Source: JANQUM01 sp047630355
GTDB lineage: Bacteria; Bacteroidota; Bacteroidia; Cytophagales; Spirosomataceae
DNA length: 22,543 bases
Direction: 5' to 3'
Assembly (NCBI GenBank): GCA_047630355.1
Contig: JBLHXN010000056.1
Location: forward strand, 1 to 22,543
Shown here: in pieces, positions 7,443-15,900 of the stretch
Layout of the letters: each line of letters starts with the position of its first letter
Numbering within the stretch: the first letter of the stretch is position 1
The notes under the pieces: model-generated
What the model was told of the DNA's origin: nothing
Seen by the model: only the letters and a program-made list of their open reading frames with translations
The model's database searches: none
Translations under genes and position numbers: made by a program

Positions 7443-8429
7443 TTAATACGCCCACTTTACGTAAGCAGAACCCCACGTAAAACCACCACCAAATGCAGCT
7501 AAAATCAGATTTTGACCCTTTTGGATTTTACTTTCGTAGTCATGTAAACAGAGAGGTATTGTAGCGGCTGTTGTATTTCCATAGTGCTGAATATTTAACA
7601 TTACTTTGTCTGGTCCGATATTCATACGCTTTGCGGTAGCATCAATGATGCGTTTATTTGCCTGATGCGGCACCAACCAAGATACATCTTCACCCTTCAG
7701 GTTGTTACGTTCCATTACTTCAGCGGAAACATCTGCCATACGAGTCACGGCAAATTTGAAAACCGAAGGGCCTTCCTGATAAATATTATGTAGTTTTTGG
7801 TCAACTGTTTCGTGAGAAGCCGGGAATTTGCTTCCGCCGCCTTTCATGATGAGGTTGTGCTCACCCGCTCCATCTGAGTGGAGTATGAAATCCATTAGAC
7901 CTTCTTCTTTCTCGGTCGGTTCGAGAAGTACAGCTCCGGCTCCGTCACCGAATAAAACGCAAGTAGTTCTGTCTGTATAATCAACGATAGCTGACATCTT
8001 ATCAGCACCAATTACTATTACTTTTTTGTATTTACCTGATTCGATAAACTGTGAACCGATAGATAAAGCGTACAGAAAACCAGAGCATGCGGCCAAAATA
8101 TCGAAACTTCCCACGGTCGGAATCCCAACTTTAGTGCAAACTAAATTAGCGGTAGAGGGAAACATATAATCTGGCGTAACAGTAGCACAGATAACTAAAT
8201 CTATATCTTTGGGGTCAGTCTTGGTTTTTTCTAATAAACCTTTTACGGCTTCTGCAGCCATGACAGAAGTACCCTGATGGTCGCCTTTCAAAACTCGGCG
8301 TTCTTTGATTCCGGTTCTGGAAGTTATCCACTCGTCGCTAGTTTCAACTAATTTCTCTAAATCGGCATTACTTAGGATATCTTCTGGGACGTACCCGTTT
8401 ACTCCGGTAATTGCAGCTCTTAATTTCAT
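7443..8429 (-). CDS. fabH: 3-oxoacyl-ACP synthase III (KAS III)
   Basis: FabH condenses an acyl-CoA primer with malonyl-ACP to start fatty-acid synthesis. The 328-residue protein carries the full catalytic triad: C115 in DILAACSGFLYAL, H255 in WLVPHQANKRIID and N285 in HYGNTTAATIPL. The N-terminus (ITGVNGYVPEDILSNADLEK) and the GDGAGAVLLE segment at 161-170 are typical of the family, as is the C-terminal GGGFTWGSAYVKW. The start at 8429 is the only sensible one. It follows plsX by 68 bases on the same strand, as in many bacteria where fabH and plsX are adjacent. The primer preference (straight or branched acyl-CoA) cannot be told from sequence by eye. Confidence 0.97.
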   Translation of the reverse strand: MKLRAAITGVNGYVPEDILSNADLEKLVETSDEWITSRTGIKERRVLKGDHQGTSVMAAEAVKGLLEKTKTDPKDIDLVICATVTPDYMFPSTANLVCTKVGIPTVGSFDILAACSGFLYALSIGSQFIESGKYKKVIVIGADKMSAIVDYTDRTTCVLFGDGAGAVLLEPTEKEEGLMDFILHSDGAGEHNLIMKGGGSKFPASHETVDQKLHNIYQEGPSVFKFAVTRMADVSAEVMERNNLKGEDVSWLVPHQANKRIIDATAKRMNIGPDKVMLNIQHYGNTTAATIPLCLHDYESKIQKGQNLILAAFGGGFTWGSAYVKWAY

Positions 8430-8497
8430 AATTTAGTAGTTAGTTCTGAAAAGTCTTTTTTAGTGCTTTTCACGTAATATTAACAAGTTGTACTGTC

Positions 8498-9436
8498 TTA
8501 TTTCATTGCTTCCGCAATCTGCGTAGCAACCTTAGATTCTACCTGCCTTTTCGCGAGTAAAATCATATTTTTTATAGCCTTGGGCGAAGATATGCCGTGA
8601 GCAACAATTACGTTTCCATTTACTCCAATAATTGGGCTACCTCCGGTAATTTCGTAGTTCATACGGTCAATCAGCGGATCTTTAATCTGCTTAGAGTGGG
8701 CGTAGTCGTAAAACGATTCTCCCATTTTAAAGATAACATTACCCGTAAAACCTTCTGTAACAATCACATCCGCTGATCCATCAAGTAAATCCCGACCTTC
8801 GACATTACCAACAAAATGTATCTTTTTATTGACTTTTAAAAGTTGAAAGGCTGCTTGTGCTACCGTAGAGCCTTTTTCTTCTTCTTCACCGATATTCAAA
8901 AGGGCTACCCTTGGTTTTTCTATTCCGAAAGAAAACTGAGCGTACAAAGAACCTAATACGGCGAATTGATTTAATACTTCTGGCTTACAATCAGCATTTG
9001 CCCCAATATCCAGCATGAGGGCATATTGCCCATTTTTAAGTGGGAAAAATCCCGCTATCGGTGGACGCTGAATATTGCCAACGGTGCCGAGCGTAAACAA
9101 TGAACCCACCATCATAGCTCCGGTATTTCCAGCACCGCAAAAAGCGTCAATTTCTTTAGCCTTTAACATTCTGAATCCAACAGAAATACTTGAATTTGTC
9201 TTCTGAGCGAATGCCCGGGTAGGGTGTTCGCTCATTTCGATTACATCATCAGCATTTACCATTTCAATGGCACTTGCCTTGTAATCTCGTGAACGCAGAA
9301 GCGAAAGCATCTTTTCTTGCTTACCAATAAGTACGATTTTTATGCCTTCGGGTAATTCTTCGGCAGCTAAAATAGCTCCTTCTATGACAGAAAGCGGAGC
9401 GTGATCACCTCCCATTACATCTACGGCAATTTTCAT
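8498..9436 (-). CDS. plsX: Phosphate acyltransferase PlsX
   Basis: PlsX makes acyl-phosphate from acyl-ACP, the acyl donor used by PlsY for the first step of phosphatidic acid synthesis. It is a peripheral membrane enzyme. The protein has 312 residues. The N-terminal family signature DVMGGDHAP is at 6-14, followed by EHPTRAFAQKTNSSI and a glycine-rich GAMMVGSLFTLG region. The C-terminal half has LNIGEEEEKGS, VIVTEGFTGNVIFKMGES and GANADCKPE-type segments, all typical. The gene is preceded by an unusual 57-nt interrupted palindrome with a -7-like box in its loop (9468-9524), which could control this gene and fabH separately from the upstream rpmF. Confidence 0.97.
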   Translation of the reverse strand: MKIAVDVMGGDHAPLSVIEGAILAAEELPEGIKIVLIGKQEKMLSLLRSRDYKASAIEMVNADDVIEMSEHPTRAFAQKTNSSISVGFRMLKAKEIDAFCGAGNTGAMMVGSLFTLGTVGNIQRPPIAGFFPLKNGQYALMLDIGANADCKPEVLNQFAVLGSLYAQFSFGIEKPRVALLNIGEEEEKGSTVAQAAFQLLKVNKKIHFVGNVEGRDLLDGSADVIVTEGFTGNVIFKMGESFYDYAHSKQIKDPLIDRMNYEITGGSPIIGVNGNVIVAHGISSPKAIKNMILLAKRQVESKVATQIAEAMK

Positions 9437-9467
9437 AGAAAAGATAGCTTAGGTTTGTTTAAAACAG

Positions 9468-9524
9468 TAGGGTAACTAAATACCTTGATGAGCAAATATA
9501 CTCGTCAATTTTTTAGTTACCCTA
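9468..9524. promoter_or_regulatory. 57-nt interrupted palindrome with a -7 box in its loop, upstream of plsX
   Basis: The outer arms are a perfect 13-bp inverted repeat (TAGGGTAACTAAA at 9468-9480 and TTTAGTTACCCTA at 9512-9524). Nested inside are TTGATGAG (9485-9492) and CTCGTCAA (9501-9508), which pair at seven of eight positions, with a U-G pair in plus-strand RNA. The 8-base loop, 9493-9500, reads TATATTTG on the minus strand, matching the Bacteroidota -7 consensus TAnnTTTG. No clear -33 TTTG is present. It lies in the 105-base rpmF-plsX spacer. On the minus strand it is followed by CTGTTTTAAAC, only a weak T-run, so it is not a classic terminator. A regulator-binding site, an attenuator or an mRNA stabiliser are all possible. 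Confidence 0.6.
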
Positions 9525-9541
9525 TAAATGTGCGGTTAATC

Positions 9542-9727
9542 TTACTTGAAATCCTCGATGACGAGTTTTCCTTTATAGTACAAATTACCTTCGTAAAAAT
9601 GAGCGTGGTGACGCACGTGAGTTTCGCCTGTTGACGAATCAACAGAAAGCTGACTTGGAGTCAATACGTCGTGAGTTCTACGCTTATCTCTTCTTGTTTT
9701 GGATATTTTTCTTTTAGGATGTGCCAT
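9542..9727 (-). CDS. rpmF: 50S ribosomal protein L32, cysteine-free form
   Basis: This is a 61-residue basic ribosomal protein of the large subunit. The opening MAHPKRKISKTRRDKRRTHD is the L32 signature and the end, NLYYKGKLVIEDF, matches the family's last strand. I chose the start at 9727 because the family always begins MA(H/V)PKR; an upstream extension to 9793 would add an unrelated hydrophobic stretch. The usual two CxxC zinc-binding pairs are absent: the region contains no cysteine at all, so this L32 should not bind zinc. It lies 35 bases after the DUF177 gene, the common rpmF partner across bacteria, and 105 bases ahead of plsX. Confidence 0.95.
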   Translation of the reverse strand: MAHPKRKISKTRRDKRRTHDVLTPSQLSVDSSTGETHVRHHAHFYEGNLYYKGKLVIEDFK

Positions 9728-9762
9728 TTTTGAAATTAAAATTAATAAATAGAATGTATAAC

Positions 9763-10320
9763 TTATTTTTTTAGAGACTTTAATGCCGCCCAACGTGGGT
9801 CAACGTTCTCTTCTTTATCTTCACTTTTTTCTTCTGCCCCTTCTTCGGGTTTAGCGGTCGCTTCAGTTTTGGTAGAGTAAGCATACCCTCCTTCTTCTTC
9901 TTCCTCCTCGTCGTAACGGGGGTGAAGTTTTTTCACAGGAACGGATAACGCGACGAGATCAAAAATTAATTGAGCGATGTTTATCTCAGCAACTCCAAAC
10001 GGAATTATTTCCATATCTTCGGCAACGACCTTTCTCGTATCCCCGAACTTGTAAATATAAGGTTCCTGAATAGAAATTTCCTGCGTAAACTTATCGAGAC
10101 TTCGATCGCATATCAATTCCACATTGCCAGTTATATCAAAATCAAGCTGCAACATTGTAGCTGACTTATTCAATTCCAGTAATACTTTAAATTCTCCGGC
10201 ATCGACCATATCCTGCTCGAAAGCCTCGAAGAACCTACCGTTCACCTCGTACTCAAACTCGTGCTCACCGTCGGCGAGCCCCTGAATCTGTATTTCGTAT
10301 TTTCTTAACTCTTTTTGCAC
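9763..10320 (-). CDS. DUF177 (YceD-family) protein
   Basis: This 185-residue protein belongs to the DUF177/YceD family, which in most bacteria is encoded just upstream of rpmF and is linked to 23S rRNA or ribosome maturation. Family marks are ELICDRSLDKF around C71, LSVPVKKLHPRY at 125-136 and the C-terminal DPRWAALKSL at 174-183. Between them is a long acidic, disordered stretch (DEEEEEE followed by Glu/Lys/Ala-rich sequence, about 137-172). The start is GTG at 10320: an in-frame TGA lies three codons upstream and the family begins only a few residues before the conserved YEIQIQGL, so no other start fits better. A -7 box at 10341-10348 puts the transcription start just ahead of it, making this the first gene of the lipid/translation cluster. 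Confidence 0.88.
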   Translation of the reverse strand: MQKELRKYEIQIQGLADGEHEFEYEVNGRFFEAFEQDMVDAGEFKVLLELNKSATMLQLDFDITGNVELICDRSLDKFTQEISIQEPYIYKFGDTRKVVAEDMEIIPFGVAEINIAQLIFDLVALSVPVKKLHPRYDEEEEEEGGYAYSTKTEATAKPEEGAEEKSEDKEENVDPRWAALKSLKK

Positions 10321-10340
10321 TTGTTCTCACAGAAAGGGTG

Positions 10341-10348
10341 CAAATTTA
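10341..10348 (-). promoter_or_regulatory. -7 promoter box for the DUF177-rpmF-plsX-fabH cluster
   Basis: On the minus strand this reads TAAATTTG, a full match to TAnnTTTG, with only a T-rich run near the -33 position. The predicted start of transcription is within about 15 bases of the GTG start codon of the DUF177 gene, so the leader is short. Confidence 0.5.
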
Positions 10349-10467
10349 CGGTGTTTTTCTGATATGTAAAAGTTTTGGTCTTTTTTTGCAGCGGGTTATC
10401 AATATTTATTCGTTAATTTATTGAAATAATGTGTGTTAAGACGTTTTAGATTCAAAAAAAGAAGTAA

Positions 10468-11235
10468 ATGCTACTGGCGATTGATATTGGAAATACAGAT
10501 GCTGTTTTTGGTTTTTTTGAAAACGAAGAATTATTAAGGGTTTGCCGGATAAAAGCTCCTAAAGAGGAATCAAGCTTACTGTACTATGATTCCCGTTTTC
10601 GAAATTATTTACTGGAGAATGGATTACAGTCTATAATATTTGAGCAAGTGGTAATTAGTAGCGTTGTTCCTGAGTTAACAGATTTGTTTGTCCAAATCGC
10701 TACAAACTTTAGTTTAAAACAGCCAATTGTAATAAATTCAGCTTCGTATGATAAAGTAAAGGTCTTAATTGATAACCCTCAGGAACTTGGCTCTGATTTA
10801 TTTGCCAACGCTGTGGCAGCCTACGATAAATACGCTCAGAACTGCATTATTGTTGATTTCGGAACGGCTTTAACGTTTACAGTAGTATCTGATAATGCGG
10901 AAGTGCTTGGGGTTGCCATTGCTCCGGGTTTAAAAACTGCCATGAACTCATTATTTTCAAAAACTGCTCAATTACCAGAAGTCCCTTTAGAATTACCCGC
11001 AAAAGCCATCGGCACAAATTCAATTCATTCAATTCAGTCGGGAATATTATTCGGTTACGAAGGTTTGGTGAGAAATATGCTGAAACGCATCAAAGCCGAA
11101 CTTGGCGGAAATTGCAAAATTATCGCAACGGGCGGATTATCCTCGATAATCAAAGCTCTCAACGATGAGTTCGATGAAGTTGACCGCAACTTGACACTAA
11201 ATGGTATTCGGATTATTGGGGAGAGTTATTTGTAA
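10468..11235 (+). CDS. coaX: Type III pantothenate kinase
   Basis: CoaX phosphorylates pantothenate, the first step of coenzyme A synthesis. The 255-residue protein has the ASKHA-fold phosphate loop DIGNTD at 6-11, the catalytic-Asp region ELGSDLFANAVAAY around D110, and the second phosphate motif IIVDFGTALTFTVV around D130. These are followed by GVAIAPGLKTAMNSLF and the C-terminal IIATGGLSSII. In most family members I know, the Asp of the middle motif is followed by Arg (GxDR); here it is Leu. The rest looks intact, so I read this as an active enzyme. The gene is divergent from the DUF177 cluster and converges on nadD with a 10-base overlap of coding ends. No clear promoter was found in the 147-base divergent region on this strand. 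Confidence 0.93.
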   Translation: MLLAIDIGNTDAVFGFFENEELLRVCRIKAPKEESSLLYYDSRFRNYLLENGLQSIIFEQVVISSVVPELTDLFVQIATNFSLKQPIVINSASYDKVKVLIDNPQELGSDLFANAVAAYDKYAQNCIIVDFGTALTFTVVSDNAEVLGVAIAPGLKTAMNSLFSKTAQLPEVPLELPAKAIGTNSIHSIQSGILFGYEGLVRNMLKRIKAELGGNCKIIATGGLSSIIKALNDEFDEVDRNLTLNGIRIIGESYL

Positions 11236-11798
11236 AACCCTTTCCATTCAATATACTCCGCTACTTCGTCTCTTACTAAATAGTGAATTGGTTTTCCCGC
11301 CTTCAAGCACTTTCGAATGTACGTTGCCGAAATATCTAATAGGGGAGCTTCAATAAACTTCACATTTTTATGTTCATTGAAGTTATGCGGAGCTGTATTT
11401 GGGCGAGGATACACGTATAGTTTAAAGTAATCTAGTATCTTTTCGTGATTTTTCCAGTTCTCAAATTGCACAAGATTATCTTCACCCATGATGAGTACAA
11501 ACTCATTGTCAGGGTGTGCTTCGGCTATTTTGGTAAGCGTATCAATGGTATAGCTCGGCTTCGGCATCCGAAACTCGATGTCGGTGGCTTTCATTTTGAA
11601 ATTATCCGCAATTGCCTTTTCTACCATTGTTAAGCGATCAAATTCGTGCAAAAGACCCTTGTTCTTCTTGAACGGATTTTGGGGCGATACCACAAACCAA
11701 ACCTGATCAAGGTCGGTACTTGTAGCCATGGTGTTAGCGATGATTAAATGTCCGATATGAATCGGATTAAACGAACCAAAAAAGAGACCAATTTTCAT
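11226..11798 (-). CDS. nadD: Nicotinate-nucleotide adenylyltransferase
   Basis: NadD converts nicotinate mononucleotide and ATP to deamido-NAD in NAD synthesis. The 190-residue protein shows the nucleotidyltransferase signature GLFFGSFNPIHIGH, with H14-x-G16-H17 as the ATP-binding HxGH motif. It also has MGEDNLVQFENWKNHEKIL in the middle and ISATYIRKCLKAGKPIHYLV near the C-terminus, the ISxTxIR phosphate-binding motif. Length and motif order match the family. It is the second gene after the helix-hairpin-helix protein (15-base gap). Its last codons overlap those of coaX on the other strand, so the two cofactor genes converge without room for a separate terminator. Confidence 0.96.
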   Translation of the reverse strand: MKIGLFFGSFNPIHIGHLIIANTMATSTDLDQVWFVVSPQNPFKKNKGLLHEFDRLTMVEKAIADNFKMKATDIEFRMPKPSYTIDTLTKIAEAHPDNEFVLIMGEDNLVQFENWKNHEKILDYFKLYVYPRPNTAPHNFNEHKNVKFIEAPLLDISATYIRKCLKAGKPIHYLVRDEVAEYIEWKGFYK

Positions 11799-11813
11799 AT
11801 AATAAGAAGGTTT

Positions 11814-12806
11814 TCAAAACTCCACGTAAGGAGCAAATTTATTAATTGCGGCTTCGTCGATGATTCGGATTTTCTTCAGATCGTCGAGGGTTTTGTACAA
11901 GCCGTGTTGTTCACGATAATTTACGAGTGCTTTTCGTTGATTGTATTTTAACACCGGATGCCGAAATTCTTTTAGTTGAATGGTATTGATATTTACTTTT
12001 TTAACGGCAGATTTCACCGAAGCGTATTTTAATAACTCGTCGGCAGTTTCTGGTGGTAAATTATAGGTGTCCCGCACTTGTTCGGCATTGTAAAAGCCAC
12101 CGAGGTTATCCCTGAACTTTACTATTCGTTCGGCGGTTACTTTACCAATTCCGCGTATTTGAGTAAGTTGAGCCGTGTCGGCTTTATTTAGGTCGAAAGG
12201 TTGAATTACTTTATTTTTACGAGCTACAAAAGGCTTGGTAGGAGTGGACTCTTTCGTTTCATACTCTTCTTTGTTTTTTTCAAAACTTCCTGAATATTCA
12301 GACTGTGGCGTTTCCACGGAGAGGTTTTCTTTACTCGGTAACTGAATGGAAGCTTCGAGCCGTTCGTAGGTTTCGAGTGGGAAGCCATACATTTTTATCA
12401 AATCTTCTTTGTACTTGAATACTCCTCCTTTATTCCGGTATTTATCAATGTTATTTGCTACCCAAGAGGGTATTCCCAAACGTTTGAAATCACTTGTGGT
12501 GGTGACATTCGGATTGAAGGAAAATGTTTCTGCTTCAACGCTTGTCTTTTCTTCTGTTGAGTACGATTTGTACGAAGAACGTTTTTCGTAGTCTTTACTG
12601 TAGTAGCTCTTCTTTTCTTTATTCAGGCTATCGAGCCGTTCGGTCGTTACAATTGAAATATTGGTGGCTGTTTTGCTGAAGTATTTATCTGCGAAATATG
12701 CTGCTGCCCAAACGGTAAAAATAACTCCAAATAGTAGTAATGTTCCGATAGCTTCGCCTCGGCTGATGCTGAAGGATTGTTTCAGGTAATCTATTATTCT
12801 TTTCAT
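11814..12806 (-). CDS. Membrane-anchored helix-hairpin-helix (ComEA-like) protein
   Basis: The 330-residue protein has one N-terminal membrane segment (about 20-39, GTLLLFGVIFTVWAAAYFA), a Lys/Ser/Tyr-rich linker, and then three regions with the helix-hairpin-helix pattern. These are around FNPNVTTTSDFKRLGIPSWV, FDLNKADTAQLTQIRGIGK with ERIVKFRDNLGGF, and VNINTIQLKEFRHPVLKYNQ. Only the middle one has the full IRGIGKVTAERI hairpin. ComEA proteins bind incoming DNA during transformation; in Bacteroidota such multi-HhH membrane proteins are widespread and mostly uncharacterised, so a DNA-uptake role is only a possibility. I chose the start at 12806 (MKRIIDYLKQSF) over 12845 because it puts a short basic segment before the membrane helix. 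It is probably transcribed with nadD, 15 bases downstream. Confidence 0.8.
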   Translation of the reverse strand: MKRIIDYLKQSFSISRGEAIGTLLLFGVIFTVWAAAYFADKYFSKTATNISIVTTERLDSLNKEKKSYYSKDYEKRSSYKSYSTEEKTSVEAETFSFNPNVTTTSDFKRLGIPSWVANNIDKYRNKGGVFKYKEDLIKMYGFPLETYERLEASIQLPSKENLSVETPQSEYSGSFEKNKEEYETKESTPTKPFVARKNKVIQPFDLNKADTAQLTQIRGIGKVTAERIVKFRDNLGGFYNAEQVRDTYNLPPETADELLKYASVKSAVKKVNINTIQLKEFRHPVLKYNQRKALVNYREQHGLYKTLDDLKKIRIIDEAAINKFAPYVEF

Positions 12807-12929
12807 GGAACGTACTACTTTATAAACTAAAGACGTGAGATTCAAAGAAAGTTACATCTTTGAACCACACGCCTTCAACGGATTTAAATATCCTAATTTA
12901 TACGAAGTAAACCAAATAAAGTGTGCGGC

Positions 12930-15900
12930 TTATTTTCTGAATTCGATATTCGTCAAACCAAATAAAGGCTTACCAGAAGCATTTGGGTTAGTGAATACGA
13001 AATACAAATCCTCCTGTTTGTTCATTACATTTTTTAACTCTACTTTCTGCGGTGCCATATTCATTTCCGGAATAGTGGCGGTTCCGAGTAGTTTACCGTC
13101 AACGCTTCCGCTCCTCACTTCGACTTTTCCGCCCACTGTCTGAGCTGGATTTGAGAATGCTCCAATCATAATAGTTTTAATGCCCGTCAAGTCAATATCT
13201 TTAAATCCGATATTTCCGCCGTCGTTTGCTACAGTTATTTCCCCAACTCCCGGAGCGTCAAACTTCATAGCACCTTTTGCGGTATCGTAAGTAGTTGACT
13301 TCAAAACCGGACTTCTTAGAGCGAGTGTTTTCGTGCCGGTCATTGGTCCGATTACTTTGCCACCTTTGTCTGTATAGGTTGCCTGAATCAGGTAAGCACC
13401 GTCTTTTTTCTCTTTATGAAGTAATGGAGTGTAAGCTGCCATAACTGGTTCTGACTTCTTAATATCATTAAGTGATAAAATGTAGTCAGCCATATCTTTA
13501 GCATCGTTTTTCGATAAATCAGGGTGGGCAGACATGCCTTGCTCTCCCCAAACGCCACCGCCGCCTTTGATAATTTTATTCGCTAAATAGTCTATGTTTT
13601 TACTATTCTTTTTGTATTTGGTAGCCACATCTTTGTACGCTGGCCCAATGGATTTTTTCTCCATATTATGACACGCTTTACAGTCGTTCACTTCAATTAA
13701 GCGTTTTCCCGCTACAAAAGAAACGTTTGATTTGTGTCCTTGCTCTATCATTGTTTTATCATAGCCCTCTAGGTAATTGATATTTACCACCACGTCTTCG
13801 GATTTGATGCCTTTTACCAGCGATCCATCTTCTTTGTCTGCAACTTTTACTTCGTAATTAATGGGCTGTTCCTCAAAAAAGAAGGACTTGTTACCATTTA
13901 CCGAAATACTGACTTCAGGAATATCATTACCAACTTTCAGTAGTGTGGTTTCGCGGTTGCTGTTTCCTTTAGAATCAGTAACCGTGAGGGCTACTTCGTA
14001 GTTTCCAGGCTTATTAAATGTTACTGTAGGATTGGCAGTTTTGAGTGGCTTTAGTTTCTTGTCAACGTTGCCAAATTCCCATAAATATGAAATCTTATCA
14101 TCATCGTAGTCCATACTTCCATCTGATGAGAAACTAACTTTTAATGGTGAAGCTCCTGCATCAACACTCGACGTAACTTTCACAACGGGTGTCCGATTGC
14201 CGGGATTGAACTCGATGACCGATAGCATCGCTTCTTCATTTTGAGCAAACCAGTTCATACCGTATTCCAATAGATACAATTTTCCATCTTTGCCGAAAGT
14301 CATATCCATTGGGTGATAAAACTTTGTATTTGGCATGAATCGCTCCATTCCGGTATAATTGCCTTCTTCGTCCATGTCAACCAGAATAATCCAGTCACGC
14401 ATCCACTCATAAGTAAAGAATTTACCGTCAAAATATTCGGGGAATTTTCTTTCTCCCGAGTGATCTCCTGAGTAATAAACTGGGCCTCCCATTGGATTAG
14501 CACCACCTTTTTCCAGAAGTGGGAATTTTTTAGACTCGCCGTAGCCATACCAAACCAATGGACGGTTTGTCGGAGGAAGTTCAGTCAAACCCGTGTTATT
14601 CGGTGAATTGTTAATTGGCTTGTCTGGATCGAATTTTGGACCGGAAGTCTTGGTTGCGAAATCATAAGAATTGTAAGCATCGTTATTTCCTACAAACATT
14701 GGCCAGCCGTAATTTCCAGCTTTTCGAGCCTGATTGAATTCAACTTGTCCGTCTGGTCCGCGATTAGGGTCTGCCTTTCCGGCGTCAGGACCAACGTCTC
14801 CCCAGTAAAGGTAATTCGAACGCTTATCTACCGCAATGCGATAAGGATTACGACAGCCCATTACGTAAATTTCTGGACGTGTCTTTGCTGTTCCTTCGGC
14901 GAAAAGGTTTCCTTCGGGAATGGTATAGGTTCCGTCGTTTTGCGGAGTAATGCGGAGAATTTTTCCTCGTAAATCATTGGTATTTCCAGACGAACGCAAA
15001 GCATCCCATCCGGCTCTTCCTTCCTGAAAATCAATGGGAGCGTAGCCATCCGATGCAAACGGATTCGTATCGTCTCCTGTAGAAAGGAAAAGGTTTCCGT
15101 TTCCATCCCAATCAATCGAACCACCGGTGTGGCAGCATTCAACGCGTTTCGCAGGGAAACGTAAAACTACCTTTTCGGAATCCATGACCAATTCGTTTTT
15201 GCTTTGATCGTATTTGAAACGAGACAAGAATTGATCTTTATGTTCTTCTGTTGATGGTGTATAATAAAGATATACCCAGTTATTTTCTTCAAATTTTGGA
15301 TCAAGTCCAATTCCCATTAACCCGTACTCGAATTTGTCATAAACGTCAATAGTAGCGGCAATTGTTGTTTCGTTCGTTGTTGGATTCCAAACCTTCAAAG
15401 CTCCGCGTCTTTCGGTAAAAATAACTTTACCGTTGGGCATCACCGCTAATTCAGTAGGTTCAAAAAGGTTTTTTACTAAGTTTGTTTTCACAAACCGATT
15501 CTCTTCGGGTGCTCTTTTAGACGTAACATTTGCGTAATTTAACTTATCCGCCATTGCCCAGGTTAAACCGCCAATGAGGTGCTTCTGCATATCCGGCTGT
15601 GTGAATGTTTCATTAGTATGTCCGTAATTTGTGTAAAAGGCTTTTCCTCCGTCAAATTCGTGATACCAAGCCAACGGGTGAAAATCGCCCATTTTTCCTT
15701 GCTTATAACTGTCTTCGTCAACCCGAACTAAGAAATTTAGTTTATCTTTTTTCAAAGACTTAAAATCGTAGAATTCGTCCTCACGCTCGAAATTATCAGG
15801 TAAATGAGCCGTGGAAGGGTGATTCTTATCCATAACAACCATTTTTCCATTCTGAACATTACCATCAGGTGCACCGGGGTGACTGGCAAAATATCCGCCC

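Noticed and set aside
9468..9524. FapR-type operator at plsX
   Set aside because: FapR sites have TTAGTACC half-sites pointing inward with no spacer; here the CCC/GGG ends point outward and the arms are 31 bases apart.
12841..12864. Hairpin TTCAAAGA / TCTTTGAA as terminator of the ThuA fusion gene
   Set aside because: It is an 8-bp AT-rich stem with no following T-run on the minus strand; it could arise by chance.
12835..13143. Short plus-strand frame opposite the end of the ThuA fusion gene
   Set aside because: It lies antisense to a well-supported coding region, shows no recognisable motif and is best seen as a shadow.
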